Assembly: GCA_019916065.1 (NCBI GenBank)
Contig: CM034240.1
Location: 37,809,389-37,873,388 of the forward strand
DNA length: 64,000 bases
DNA from: Vitellaria paradoxa
Taxonomy: Eukaryota > Streptophyta > Magnoliopsida > Ericales > Sapotaceae
Direction of reading: 5' to 3'
Each line of letters opens with the position of its first letter. The stretch's first letter is position 1. Made by a program: the position numbers and the translations under genes. The notes beneath the pieces were generated by a model. It worked only from the letters and a program-made list of their open reading frames with translations, was not told where the DNA came from and searched no databases. Shown here piece after piece: positions 1-12,433 of the stretch.

Positions 1-1474
1 AGATAGCGGAAAAGTAGAGGAGGAATAGTAGCTTGAATGAGAGGGAAAAAAACAGAAAAGATTGTGAAGAACGAGATTGTTGTGTTTTTTAATAAAATGA
101 CAAAACAGTAGCCCAATGTGCGGTCCCAACCGCAAGACGTGCGGTCCCAACCACCCAACCCTTGGTTCGGACCATCTCTTCAAGGCTCCAACGTCTCTAT
201 TTGGTGATGGCACAATCCACTCCTAGTCCGGACCACCTCTACATACAGATCCAAAATCACAGCTTCGTGAATGGCAGTTTCGAATGGAAAAATGCAATAA
301 TTGTTTTGTTTTTGGCAATGCTACGGAATGCCGTATGGAGAATTGATCTGATGTAATTTATATATAGAGAGACAGAGATTGACATAAAAAATGGGAGAGG
401 GGGATTTCAGCAGAGAAGGTTTTATTATAGAAGTTTTTTTTTTTTTTTTTTTTTTTATATAGTTTAGTTTTAGTTTTATTTTCTGAATAGAGATTTTTAG
501 AGAGAGAGAGTTTCTGTACATTCAAGTTTGTGGAATGAAGTTTATGGATTGAAATTTGCATATTCATTTTCATGAGTTCATCTATAAAGTATGTATCTCT
601 TCCTCTACTTTTTCATTATTTTGTTTATTTGATTGTTATAATATTAGATTAAAGTTTATATTGATTTAGCTCATCAAAGATGGGCGGATCCAAAACTAGG
701 ATTGAATACATTTATATGGATTCAATTTTCATTTATACAAAAGCTTTTGAAAACTTATAAAATTGATCACATTCTCTGAAATCCTTGATAATTTCATAAG
801 ATTAAAACTTTCCTAATACTTTTGAAATAAATAAAAATTAATCCGAATCAAATGAGTTCTTGTTGAATATTCTTACCAATCCGTTTATCCTAAACGCGAT
901 TTCGGATTGAGCTAAACTAATTTTCAAATGAATTTTTATTGAAGATCTTTACCAACCTATTTATCCTAAACGTGATTTTGGGTTGAGGGAACTTTTTATT
1001 TAAATAATCTCTATTAAAAATCTTTACTGGGTTGTTAATCCTAAATGTGATTTCAATCCGAGGTAATCTTTGTTATTCAACCTAAAAATTGGATCTGCCC
1101 TAATTCGTAAGCTAAATCAATATGCATTCATTAGACTTGTTGAAACTGAATTTAAATTCTGCTTTTAGTATTTATTAGTTTTCAATAGTTAATTAGTAAG
1201 TGTTGAATTATTTAGTTTGAATTTATGTTTTATTGAGTTGTTATGTTTAGTTTATTAGCCTTATTTTATTTTGTAAACAACCTTTCAAACCAAATCAAAC
1301 CTTTAATCTTTTCGTTTAATAAATTAAAATAGTAAATTAATTAAACCAAAATAACTTAGAAAAGAACTAACATTAGGTTCCCTGTGGATTCGACCTCGGA
1401 CTCACCGAATTTAAAGCTACACCGCAAACCCTTGCACTTGGGGGTTATTTAGACGCACTAATTAGAAGCGGTCA
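1..1474 (+). mobile_element. Family L LTR, 3' portion (5' LTR of a gag-bearing retrotransposon)
   Basis: This is the downstream part of a long LTR whose start lies before the window. It ends in ...AGCGGTCA and is followed six bases later by a tRNA-Asp primer site, so it is a 5' LTR read on the plus strand. The last ~100 bases (dinucleotides of the form 'ccctgtgGATTCGACCTCGGACTC', then 'CTTGCACTTGGGGGTTA') recur at the ends of the LTRs at 10508-12433, 46057-48209, 58529-60172 and 61616-63476. Positions 120-175 hold GCGGTCCCAACC modules. Positions 870-1060 hold three diverged copies of a unit with TTTATCCTAAACGNGATTT, the reverse-complement style repeat also seen in the other copies. The short ORFs here are not genes. 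Confidence 0.85.
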
Positions 1475-1480
1475 AGTTTT

Positions 1481-1497
1481 TGGTGCCGTTGCTGGGA
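1481..1497 (+). other. Primer binding site, tRNA-Asp type (family L, first copy)
   Basis: The bases tggtgccgttgctggga differ at two positions from the TGGCGCCGTTGCCGGGGA site complementary to the 3' end of plant tRNA-Asp, which Athila-type Ty3/gypsy elements use. The site lies six bases after the LTR end at 1474. Its orientation shows that the element runs left to right. Confidence 0.85.
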
Positions 1498-1791
1498 AGT
1501 CAAGAAAAAATTCTAATTTTTTAGGTTATTGTAGGTTAATTTATTTGCTATTTTCTAATAAAAAATTATATATATAAATTTTGTTTAGTTTGATTTACTA
1601 CAGTTAAAAAAAATTAAAAAAAAAACTTACACTGTTTTTCTATTTCAATAAAAAAATATTATTTTATATTTTATTTTACATCAGTTGGAAATGATATATA
1701 AAAGTAATTACATTGTATCTCATTTTCGAAAAAAAAAAAAAAAAGAGAAAAGTTTACCCTTTTTTCTTTTTCGTCTCTAGATATAACTTCT

Positions 1792-1909
1792 GCGGTCCCA
1801 ACCACCCAAAGTGCGGTCCCAACCACAAGTTAAGTGGTCCCAACTGTAAGTCACACGGTCCTAACTGCAAGCTTGGTGATCCCAACTGCAAGTTAGTGGT
1901 CCGAACCAC
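1792..1909 (+). repeat. Degenerate GGTCCCAACC tandem modules in the retroelement leader
   Basis: About seven modules of roughly 17-20 bases read GCGGTCCCAACCACAAG or close variants, ending in GGTCCGAACCAC. The same module lies in the LTR at 120-175. GGTCCGGACC and GGTCGGGACC forms lie in the other family L LTRs. The translation of this stretch is a repeated GPN(C/H)K pattern, but it has no start context, so I treat it as non-coding leader repeat. Confidence 0.7.
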
Positions 1910-2043
1910 TTAATCTTTTTATTTTCTTTTTTTCCAGTAGTTTCATAAAACCTTTTATATAATAATAATAATAATAAAAATAATAATAATAATAATTCTT
2001 TTTCCTCCTTCATCTCTTCAGCAGTCAAAAAAAAAAAAAAATC

Positions 2044-3680
2044 ATGAACATGTATTATTTGTCTTATAATTCTAGTTCACCAAATACCACCCACCCACTC
2101 ATTGGTTATTTAGGCAACATTTATGGAATTAATTTTTCTCTAAAAACTTTTTCTATGCTACCTAAATTTTATGGACTCGAATATGAGGACCCTAGAGTTC
2201 ATTTAGAAAATTTTGAGTCAATTTGTATCTATTGCGCAAACAGTGAGATGGATGACACTTTTAGGTATAATTTTTTTCTATTATCATTATGCGAAGTGGT
2301 CGACAAATGGTGTTGTGCCGCTACTTGGGACGCTAAAATTTGGGAAGAGTTACAAAATGAATTTATTACGACCTTTCTCCCTATTTTTCAAAACTTCAGC
2401 CTATGATTTGAAATTGAAATTTTTCTCAAATTATGGTGAAGAAATTTATCAATGTTGGGAGAGGTTTAAAAATATATTAAACTCTTATCCAGATTATAAT
2501 CTTGAGTTATGGTGCATCATTAAAAATTTCTATAATGGTTTATTTTTAGAGATGCGCCACATTGTTGTGGAGTTATCTGGGGGTAAGTTTCTTGTCTTTA
2601 CTCCAGAATTGGCATGGCATTTTTTGAGTCACTCTATGAGCAAACTCAACATATGGAAGAAATTAGCTTAAAAGTAGATTTTAGTGCACATGAGACCTCC
2701 ACATATATTGACTCTACATTAGATGATACATTGTTTGAGTCCACAGTATGCCCTTATGTTCGTCCACTCACTGAAGTTGAAATTGCTAAATCTAGGCCCT
2801 TTTGTTACTTGCACAAGAAAATCCTAATTCAAAAACCTTAGACTTTGAGTGGAGCGACTATTTCGACGATGGTTGGGATAGTGAAGGGAATGAGCCCTTT
2901 GACTCATTCCCACCAGACTCTAATATGTACGAGACATCATCTATTGAGAGTCTGGAGGACATGCCAACCAACACCACGATGGAGCTTGAAGCTTATCCCA
3001 CCTTGACAACTCAATTGACCTTGGAGAGTCCTAATATTCATTTTGAGAGCTTTGATGCCATAGGTTTAGGGGAGCACACTACTGAGCCAGTCAGTTTAGT
3101 TTCATCATGTTCTACCACACCACTCACTGAGACCACTTTTGATATATCCTTTTCTACTAGGGATAATATGTTTGATGACTTACTTGTTGAGACCCCTACA
3201 TTTGAGTGGAAATATGATTCTAATTATGGTTGGGTTCCTACTTCAAGTCCATAGGACTCTCATGAGAGTAAATTTTCTTTATCATCCCTTGAGAGTTCAG
3301 TAGATGGGCCTAAGAGTGAGAGTGGTGCACACCTCTCTTCTCTTACCCTCACCCCAACTGGGAATTTTACTAAGGGAACTAAACATGTTTTGACTGAGAC
3401 TGACCACACATTTAAGGAAGTGGTGGAGACCAAAGAGGTAATTTGCATTGACCTTTTAGGTGTGGAGGTGATACTAGAGAAAGCACAACCACATTCCATG
3501 TTCACATATACGCATGACTTTGGGCCATATTTGGGATTTAAGGATCTCCACAAGGCCATACACTATCCAGTGTTCTCTACACTAGGAGCCCACTCATTCT
3601 CGGTACCTCCTAGACCCAAGGAGAATATTTTGTTTCTAAAACCGTTTGGTGAGGCTTGGGAAAGATTAGGAGTTGGATAA
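2044..3680 (+). pseudogene. Gag-like gene of family L retrotransposon, frameshifted
   Basis: The gag-type N-terminal domain is recognisable by FSMLPKFYGLEYEDPRVHLE followed by FESIC, the counterpart of the LLPTFHGMDSENPYMHMKEF block of the intact Athila gag in this window. Reading requires frame changes near 2400, 2620 and 2830. From 2802 to 3680 a single frame is open apart from a TAG at 3252-3254. This acidic, Ser/Thr/Glu-rich C-terminal half resembles no domain I know. No protease, RT or integrase follows before the CACTA insertion. A second copy of the gene lies at 60173-61517 on the minus strand with the same layout. The protein would form the particle shell of the retroelement. It is inactive here. 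Confidence 0.75.
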
Positions 3681-3904
3681 TATATTTTTGCATTAAACTT
3701 TTTATATTAGTAGATTAGATTTTATTTATTTATTTTTGTTTTCTTTCTACCTAGATCAAATGTTATTTTTCTTTTAGTTTACTTTTATTTATTTATCTAA
3801 CATTTTCTCTCGTAGAAGTTTTATTTTTCTTTTAGTAAAATTTAATTCAAAGGAATAAAGTGCTTAAGTTCTTTTATTTTCTTCAAATAAGGAAGCTCTT
3901 GAGG
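3681..3904. other. AT-rich spacer after gag-like gene
   Basis: A T-rich, non-coding stretch lies between the last gag-like codon and the first CACTA-type sequence. I see no pol motif in it. It is presumably the retroelement sequence into which the CACTA element inserted. Confidence 0.5.
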
Positions 3905-3942
3905 TACTACTAGAGATTGGCCAATCGGCGAGTGGAAAACTC

Positions 3943-4085
3943 AGGCGACCGCTTTAAGCAGTCGCTATAAGAGTATTAGTGACCGCTTTGGGCAGTCACT
4001 GTAATTGCCGTTGCTAATCTCGTGCGGCAAGGTATCGACGACGAGAAAATTCGGGACGAACGCTACAAGTGTCGCTAAAACGCTA
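3943..4085. repeat. CACTA left subterminal repeat array
   Basis: The motifs GCGACCGCTTTAAGCAGTCGC, TTAGTGACCGCTTTGGGCAGTC and GTGTCGCTAAAACGC are the same short units as at the right end (15681-16077). In En/Spm such arrays bind the TNPA-type protein. That role is inferred here from position and pattern. Confidence 0.7.
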
Positions 4086-7000
4086 ATTATATCAGGCAGA
4101 ACGCCCCTCTTTTTCCTCTCCCTCTCTCCCTCTTTTTCCTCTCTCTCCCTCCTGCTTCTCTCTCCTCCCCACTGCCGTCGCCGAAACCCCCTTGCTGCCG
4201 TCACCAGAACCCCTGGTAATGCTCTCCCACTCTAGCTCTCTCTCTTTCTCTCTCTTGCTCTATCTTTCTCTCCCTTAAACACTCATTTTTTTTTGTATAT
4301 TAGAGTTTTTTTGGAGGTTGACCACCACCACACCAGGTTTAGGTTTTTTTTTTTAGTTTGATTTTTTTATTTTCTGTATTTTTTATGTTTATTATTGGAT
4401 AAATGTAAATAATTTTTTTTTTTTGTTTTTGTGGTTGGGGTTTGATGATTATCCATGCATACATGTATATATTATTGTTTGTTTTTTTTTTTTAATTTTA
4501 GTTATTCATTAATTTGTTTATTTCACATATATGCTGTTGATTGGGATTTTTTTTTTGAATTGTTGGTTGTGGATTGTAATATTGTTGCAGTGATGCTGTC
4601 AAATTTTTTTTTTTACTGTGTAATGTTTTTTTTTTATGTATATTGCTGTTTTTTTTATTTTATTTAATTTTCTATTTTTTTATTTGTTGTTTTTTTAATT
4701 TTTTTAAATTTTTCTGTTTTTCAAATTTATTTTATAAAAATTGGTAGGTCGGAAGAAAAAAAAAAGAGATTTTAGAAGAAAAATTTAGTGAATGGGAAAA
4801 ATTTTGGAGAGAAAAATTTGAAGTAAATTTAAATTAAAATATTACTTTAATGGGGATTTTTTAGAATTACCACATATACCTTAATTTTTTAAATTTTAAT
4901 TTTTTTAATGTAGTTTGAATTTTGAAAAACTTAAAAAGTGATAAATAACTATTGTTTTTGAAAAGTTTTGAATTCAAGGAAACTTTAGGAGATATCATAT
5001 AACTTTAGGAGACTAAATAAAGATTTAAATTTAAGAAAAAAATAATTAGACTAAATAAAGATTTGAATTTTTTGTCAATTTATATCTTTTATTATCATTT
5101 GTTAAACTAACTATAAAAATAAATTTAATTAAGTATGAGTGAAAGGCGACAAAATATTGGTTAAAATAATTATGAACACAGTTTTAAAAGAGAAATGTAA
5201 TTTTGTTGAACGGAGCGAATGTTTTATTAAATTAAGCTTAAAATTATTTATAAATTTAAATATTTAAGTAGGTATTAAAATAATAAAATTAAGTATTAAA
5301 ATCAGTATTAAAAAAAGTAAAAATATATTGATGTAAATATAATTTTTTTTGAAATTATAACAGAGTGAATGCTTATTTTTTTTTAAATTTAAAAATGTGA
5401 ATTGAAATTAGCTCTTTATAAGAAAATATAATTTATTAAATAATTTTATTTAATAAATTATATATATTATTATCATTGAGTGAAATAATTATCAAAAATA
5501 ATAAAAGAGTGAGTGCTTAATTTTTTAATTTAAAAATATAAAAATATGAAATATAATATTTAATATGCTTTGCTTTTGAAGTAATGATTAAAAAATTAAG
5601 ATATTAATTTTATATATGAACAATATTAAAGTAAGATATTTGGAATTATAAATACATATATGTATAATTTTTAAAATAAATTGATTAACTTATCATATGG
5701 AAATTAAATTATATTATGATATTTATAATGTTAGACAATAATATTTAAAATATGAAAATTAAGTAACTATTAATTTTAAATTATAACTTGTAGGTTGATT
5801 AAATATATAAATTAAAATTAAGTTATAATAAATTAACTTATCTTAAGGAAATTAAATTATATTATGATATTTTTAATATTAGAAAATAATATTAAAAATA
5901 TGCAAATTAATTAAATATTAATATTAAATTAAAACTTATTAGTTCACTAAAAATATAAATTAAAATTAAGTTCTAATAATATAATATACTTTATTAAGTA
6001 TTTAAATATATTATTATTATTTACTAAAATAATCATGAAAAATAATATTAATTAACGGCACCATAATATTGAAATTAAATTATATTATAAAATTTTAAAA
6101 TAAATTAATTATATTATGATTTTAAAATTAATTAACATTACGTTATGGAGATTAATTAATGTCATTACCTTACCGAAATTAATTAAATTAATGAACGTTA
6201 TTTTAGGGAAATTAAATTATATTATGATATTTATAATGTTAGACAATAGTATTAAAAATATTAAGATTAAGTAAATACTAATATTAAATTATAACTTGTA
6301 GGTTCATTAAAAATATAAATTAAAATTAAGTTGTAATAAGATAATATAATTTATTAAGTAATTTAAATATATTATTATCATTTACTAAAAAATGATGAAA
6401 AATAATATTAATTAACATCACCTTAATATTGAAATTAAATTATATTATAATTTTTTAATAAGATAATGTTTACATATACTTAAATTATTAAAAATAATTT
6501 TATTAGATAATTTATATATATTTTTGTCATTCACTATTAATATTATGAAAAATATTAAATAAAAAGTAGCATAAATAGGAAACAATAATACTAAAAAAAT
6601 ATTAATATCGTAATATTTGTTGTTAATTTATATATTTTGAATTAAACAATAATACTAAAAATAGTTAACCTTGGGTAAATAATAATAATATTAAATTATA
6701 ATTTTTAGGTTCATTAAATATTAATATTAGTTAAAATATTAAATAATGAATTAGAATATTGATAATATAATTAATTTAGGTCAGATTAGATTGTTTCAAT
6801 TAATATTGCAATATCTGGTTACTCAAATGATTGAAGATACTTTTATTATTTGAAATCATAATTTGATTTATGTTATAATGAGTAAATATTGAATTGTTCG
6901 TAATATCTATTATTAATTTATTTAATTTGTATCGTATTATTTTATTTGTTGTATATTTGATCTTCGGATAGATATTACGGTGTTATTTTTTTTAATCTAC

Positions 7001-7570
7001 TTTAATTAACTCTAATATTTGGGCCCAATCCAAAACTAAATCCTTAATCTTGCTCAGGCCTAATCTAATATCTTTCTTAGGCCCAGTCCAATCCAATATG
7101 AATATGATAAGTAAATTAGGTCAAATAATAATATTATAATATTATTTTTAGGTAATTTACCGAATAATATAGTAATTAATTAGACAAGCAGCAATAGTTA
7201 ATTAATAATATTTAATTAGTTTAATTACTAATTAAAAGTAAACCCCTAATCTTGTCTGAGCCCAATGCAGTATCCTTCTTGGGCCCAGTCCAATCCAATA
7301 TGAATACGATAAGTAAATTAGGTCAAATAATAATATTATAATATTATTTCTAGGTAATTTACCGAATAATATAGTAATTAATTAGACAAGCAACAGTAGT
7401 TAATTAATAATATTTAATTAGTTCAATTACTAATTAAAAGTAAACCCCTAATCTTGCCTGGGCCCAATCCAATATCTTTGTAAATACTTTATTCTAAGTT
7501 AGAAAACAAACAGACATTGAGAACTACTTTATTTTATTCATTTACATACATTAGTGAAACTTAGACCTGT
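4086..7570. other. CACTA 5' non-coding region, extremely AT-rich
   Basis: A CT-rich stretch at 4105-4180 (possible transcribed leader) ends at CCTGGTAATGC near 4215. About 3 kb of very AT-rich DNA without plausible coding frames follows. A unit beginning GAAATTAAATTATATTATG and continuing ATATTTATAATGTTAGACAATA recurs near 5699, 5848 and 6208 and indicates old internal duplication. The 202-bp tandem repeat at the end of the region is listed separately. Confidence 0.55.
7040..7485. repeat. 202-bp tandem repeat, two copies and a partial third
   Basis: The sequence GGCCCAGTCCAATCCAATAT occurs at 7080 and again 202 bases later. The following ~170 bases match closely, including GGTAATTTACCGAATAATAT and TTAATTAGACAAGCA. 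A third partial copy starts near 7442. No coding frame runs through the unit. Confidence 0.85.
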
Positions 7571-8053
7571 TTGAGAATCTCGTACGCCACCCGTTTGGTC
7601 ATCCTTAGGCAACGGATTAGGTCCTTGACCAGATTCGTTGCCCTTTCGATGAATGTGTGGGGATCGACGTACGCGATTCTTGAATTGTCCAGTTTGGACA
7701 GTTTGGGAATGCAATTATCCATCATGCCTTCAACAACTCATGTACTGTCCTATGTTAGATGAAGTTTTGGTTGACGTCTTGTTGTTCTCTGGGTGCATAC
7801 GTAGGGTATGACTGATGTCATCTGTGTGTCGTGTACTTGGAGAACCACGCGGACATGCTGCCGAAATTTTATCCAATTAGGGGACAAAGGCATTGAGTTG
7901 TTGAGTGCAAGTTGGATCGTGCATTCTCGAATGGGATAAAACCAACCACCCTGTAATGAGGAGGTAAAGTTTAAGACTAGGTGTTTTGCATATGGCACTA
8001 CTTTATAGTAATGACATTTTATCCTTTTGGGACTCCACAGAACTCTAAGCGAG
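7571..8053. other. Uncharacterised segment upstream of transposase
   Basis: The base composition is less AT-rich and more gene-like than the preceding intronic sequence. Short open frames exist on both strands (the longest is 82 codons on the minus strand, 7750-7998), but I recognise no domain. It may contain decayed exons of the CACTA element. Confidence 0.3.
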
Positions 8054-10507
8054 ATGGATAAGAGTTGGATTGATTTGCCGAATAGGATGTCCCCAGAGTA
8101 TATGGAAGGGATTAATCAGTTTATTGTATTCACTAGTGGGTTTCCGAGTGAGTACATTAGTTGTCCTTGTAGAAAGTGTGCTAACCGGTATTACTATACA
8201 CGGGAGGTTGTCGGGGAGCATCTGATCCGTAATGGGTTCTTAAAGTAGTATAAATTCTGGACTCTCCATGGGAAAGAGTATACCGCCTCTCGTTCGGAAG
8301 TAACCGTTGAGGTGGAGGCCGAGGCTACAGAGGAAGCTGATCCAATGCTCGCGATGCTAGATGATATCGCATGTTGATTGACACATGAAGACAGTGGTGC
8401 TGGTATTAATATGACGGGTGGAACTAGTACCCGCTCGGGTGCAGATGCTGAGTCCTTGAGATATTTTGAAGTACTCGACGATGCGCAGACAGAATTATAT
8501 CCTGGATGTTAGGAATTCAGTAAATTGTCATTCATCATTGAGCTGTTACATTTGAAGGCATTGAATCACTGGTCGGATACGTCGTTTGACATGCTACTGC
8601 AGTTGCTCCGTAGGGTTTTACCAGCGGGAGCTAAGCTTGCTGATTCGTACTACCAGGCACGCAAGTTAACTGAGAATTTGGGATTCACATACGAAACCCT
8701 GGATGCATGTCCCAATGGTTGCATGTTGTTTCGGAATGAGAACGGCAACCTCGATACGTGTATCATGTGTGGGGTTTTGAGGTGGAAGAATGTCGGTACT
8801 ATCCAAACTCGGCAGAAGTGTTTGGGTATTTCAAACTATGGGAAGTAGCTTGTGGCTGCAAAGCAAGTGCGCTACTTCCCACTTAAGCCACGACTGAAGA
8901 GATTTTTCATGTCATCCAAGATCTCTAAACTAATGACATGGCATGCCGAGAACAGTGGAAAGGATGGGAACTTATCCCATCCAGCAAACTCTCCGGCGTG
9001 GAAGGATTTTGATCAAAGACACCCTGAATTTGCTGTCGATTCTCGCAGTGTGCAGCTTGGTTTGGCTGTTGATGGATTTAACCCATTTTCAGGCATGACT
9101 AGGGCAACTTACAGTACGTGGCCTATACTGTTAGTTCCATATAATCTTCCACCTTGGCTGTGCATGAGGCAACCTTTTTTCATCCTATCGACATTGATTG
9201 ACGAACCTAAAGGTCCCAGGGATAAAATAGATGTTTATATGCAACCATTGATTGAAGAGCTTAATGAATTATGGGCTGATGGTGTTATGACATTTGACTC
9301 AACAAGAAATTAAATGTTTAAACTACGGGCAGCATTACTATGGACAATTAACGACTTCCCGGCATACACTAGCTTATCTGGTTGGAGCACGAAAGGAGAG
9401 TTCGCATGTCCTTGTTGCAATCAGAGTAAAAAGTCAACTTGGCTAAAGTATGGTAGAAAGTGGGCGTACATGGGTCATAGACGCTTCCTACCTCCGTTGC
9501 ATAGGTTTAGGAAGGACAGAGTCTCGTTTGACGGCACTCGGGAGTTTGGTCCGGCACCACGAGCAATGACCGGGGTTGATTTGCTGGCCCAGATGGAGCG
9601 GGAGCAAATACGAATAGTATATGACTTTCAGGATCTGTTAGCCCCCTCGCTGCCATCTATTTCTAGTGCAAATAGGAACCGAACCCATAATTGGAAGAAG
9701 AAAAGTATTTTTTATGAGTTGCCCTACTGGAAAGACAACTTACTCAGGCACAACTTGGATGTCATGCACATTGAGAAGAATGTTTGCGACAATATATTGT
9801 GGACGATCCTTGGTGTTAAGGGGAAATTAAAGGATAATGCTAATGCTCGACGTGATTTGCAGGAGATGGGATTGAGAACTCCATTGCACTTGCAGGCGGG
9901 AGACTCTAATAGGACATACATGCCACCTGCACAGTACACCATGAGCAAAGAGGAGAAGGATGCGTTCTTGTTAATTCTGAAAGGTGTGAAGGTACCTGAT
10001 GGGTATTGCTCAAATATTTCAAAGCGAGTCAACATGAGCGAACGGACGTTACAGGATTTGAAAAGTCATGACAACCACGTCCTGCTTCAACAGTTGTTGT
10101 CTATAGCAGTAAGGAATTGTCTGCCTAATAATGTTGTGCAGCCGTTAATTGAGCTTAGTAATTTCTTCAAACAGTTGTGTTACAGAGTAATCCGTACAGA
10201 AGATTTGAAGGGTTTGCAGGACAGGATTGCTTTGACACTGTGTCATCTGGAGAAAATTTTTTCACTGGCATTTTTGAAGTCATGGTTCACTTGACTATAC
10301 ACCTAACTGAAGAAGCCTGGCTTGGTGGCCCTTTCCAATTTAGGTGGATGTATCCGATTGAGCGGTATATGAACACATTGAAGAGATATATGCGGAACAA
10401 AGCTCGACCAGAGGCATTCATAGCGAAAGGATATTTGATGGATGAGTGCATCAATTTTTGTGTGGCATATCTAAACGATGATGTCCAAACAAAGTTTAGG
10501 AGGCCGG
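8054..10507 (+). pseudogene. CACTA transposase (TNP2-type), 5' part, with stops and a frameshift
   Basis: The domain order is as in plant En/Spm transposases. An N-terminal transposase-associated domain is marked by DKSWIDLPNR, PCRKC and HLIRNGF. The TNP2 catalytic domain follows, with AVDGFNPFS, PCCNQSKKSTWLKYGRKW-type zinc residues and LDVMHIEKNVCDN. A DUF4218-type domain comes next, with LPNNVVQPLIELSNFF and PFQFRWMYPIERYMNTLK. The frame stays the same from 8054 to ~10290 but is cut by in-frame stops at 8246, 8374, 8510, 8846 and 9311. A frame change near 10260 is needed to reach the end of DUF4218. The family L solo LTR at 10508 splits the gene immediately after FRRP; coding resumes at 12434 in frame. 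It is certainly non-functional. In life it would bind the element ends and catalyse excision and insertion. Confidence 0.9.
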
Positions 10508-12433
10508 TGATTTCACTTGAAAAGTGTAATTACAAACTCCACTTTTGCATCGCTATTAATGCGTTTAAGTAGTTTATTTTGAAGTTTTATCATTATTTTA
10601 TTACTTATAGTAATTATTTTCTTAATTGCAGGAAAAAGGGCAAAATAAGTGAGATTAACAGCGATAAAAGTGGCTGCCGAGGAGACAAAAATGGTCTAAA
10701 GTTCAAGATGGTTGAAGTGGTGTGCAGCTGAAGTTCCAGCTTGACACCTTATCAGTATTTTGACCATATCTTTTCACTCACAACTCGGATTGACCTGATT
10801 CTTTTTGGGTTGGAAAGAAGACTCAAATGGCTACAACTTTCGTGTTTTAGCCGAAGCCTGAATCCATCATTTTCAAGGTCAAAATTGTATTGAAATTTGA
10901 AGACAGAAAGCTGTCAGAAGCAGTAAACGAGAAGCAGAACTTAAAGAGCAAAGTTTCTGTGGTCCGGACCCCCTGCCAGACGGTCCGGACCACAGTGTGT
11001 TATGCGCGCGCGGCTTAATTCCGTCTTTTAGGGTTTTCCTTGCAATTTCTTTATAACCTCTGCTACATGGCCGACCGAAAGGGAGCGATAGTTCAGTTTT
11101 ACATAATTTAGGACAGGTCTAGTTTAGTTTTTCATTAAATTCGAGTAGCTTTGAGAGATTTTTATTGTTCGTGTAATGCTTTTACAGATTTACGAAGCCT
11201 TCGTAGTTTTCATTACAACCGTAGTCGTTCAATACTTCGTTTCAAAGTTGATTTCAGAGTACGTTTACTTTCGTTCTTCATTTTAATAATCTTATTTTTT
11301 CATCTTATTCTTTAGATCTGTTAAATATGTGTTTGATGATTGATTTTATTTCGTTTAAAAAAATGTTAGCGTAGAAACCCTAGTTCTTGATTCAACGAAT
11401 CAAGGAAGGGTAGTTTACTCTAATCTATGGGATGTACGTAAACCCTTCGCAGAGTTTGCGAAAACTCATGCGTAGGGGTCTACAACTTTTAAATGTTTGC
11501 GAAGACCCTTCGCATGGTTTGCGAAAACACATGCGTAGGGGTCTACGATGTTTAAACCTAGTTCAGTATCTTTCAAAAACTTTCAAAAACGAAAACCTTT
11601 GACTATATTCTCTTTAATCACTGGTAAAGGTTTTCGATTAAAATTTTGTTAATAATTTTGAAGATCTGAAAATTCAGATTTTGAATCCTAATTTGAATTG
11701 GTTTGTTTCAAAAACTTTTGAAAACGAAAACATTTGACTATATTCTTTGTAATCACTGGTAAAGATTTTCGATTAAAATTTTCTTAATAATTTTGGATAA
11801 ACTAGAAGAATTGGATTTGAATTTGAATTCAAATAGGATTGTTTGAAAACCCTTCGAAAACAGAAGTTTTTGACTATATTCTCTGTAATCACTGGTAAAA
11901 ACTTCTGATTAAAATTTTCTCAATAATTTTCAAACAAATTCTAACTTAGGTTTTAACGCAAGTTTTACAGCACATCCCATAGTGAAGACGTAAGTTACCC
12001 GGAATTGATAGTTGGATCAAGGACTCTTTAAATTTATTTCTTATCAATTAAATTGCCTTCGTTTGAATTAATTAAAGTGTTTACATTGCAATTCTTAGAT
12101 TAGATTATTTTGGAGCACATTTAAATTAGGAAGAATTCATTTAACTAATATTTAATTCCTTGAAATCAAAAAATCAAAAGTTAAATTGCTAAAATTTTGT
12201 TAATAAGTTGTTAAGTTGTTTTAATTTGAATTTTAAATTTGCAAAACCTTAGGAATTAGTTTTAATTAATCTTCAAACTTAGTTTACATTCAAATTTAGG
12301 ATTTCCATTATAATCTAGAAACTAAATAACGTAGGCTCCCTGTGAATTCGACCTCAGACTCACCGATTTAAAAACTACACCGCACACCCTTGCACTTGGG
12401 GGTTAATTTAGACGCACTTTCTAATAGCGGTTA
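10508..12433 (+). mobile_element. Family L solo LTR, TSD gccgg
   Basis: It begins TGATTTCACTTGAAAAGTG and ends AGCGGTTA (CA decayed to TA). A perfect 5-bp duplication gccgg (10503-10507 and 12434-12438) flanks it, and there is no internal domain, so it is a solo LTR left by recombination between two LTRs. The body includes GGTCCGGACCAC modules near 10965-11000, a possible TATA/transcription start region near 11045, and three tandem ~125-bp units. Its last ~80 bases carry the LTR-end block found upstream of the PBS in the other copies. It interrupts the CACTA transposase. Confidence 0.93.
11577..11935. repeat. Three ~125-bp tandem units inside family L LTR
   Basis: Each unit contains TTTGACTATATTCTNTGTAATCACTGGTAAA (given with its ambiguous base) followed by a gATTAAAATTTTnTtAATAATTTT run. 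The starts lie near 11577, 11704 and 11845. Equivalent single or double units occur at 59570-59790 and, inverted, at 62200-62420, so copy number varies between LTR copies. Confidence 0.8.

Noticed and set aside
1713..1913. Repeat protein with a GPN(C/H)K pattern
   Set aside because: It results from GGTCCCAACC modules in a retroelement leader; similar modules in other copies are not in frame.
3905..3925. Definite CACTA left terminus
   Set aside because: TACTACTAGAGA is suggestive, but no complementary right end or 3-bp target duplication was found, so only approximate borders are claimed.
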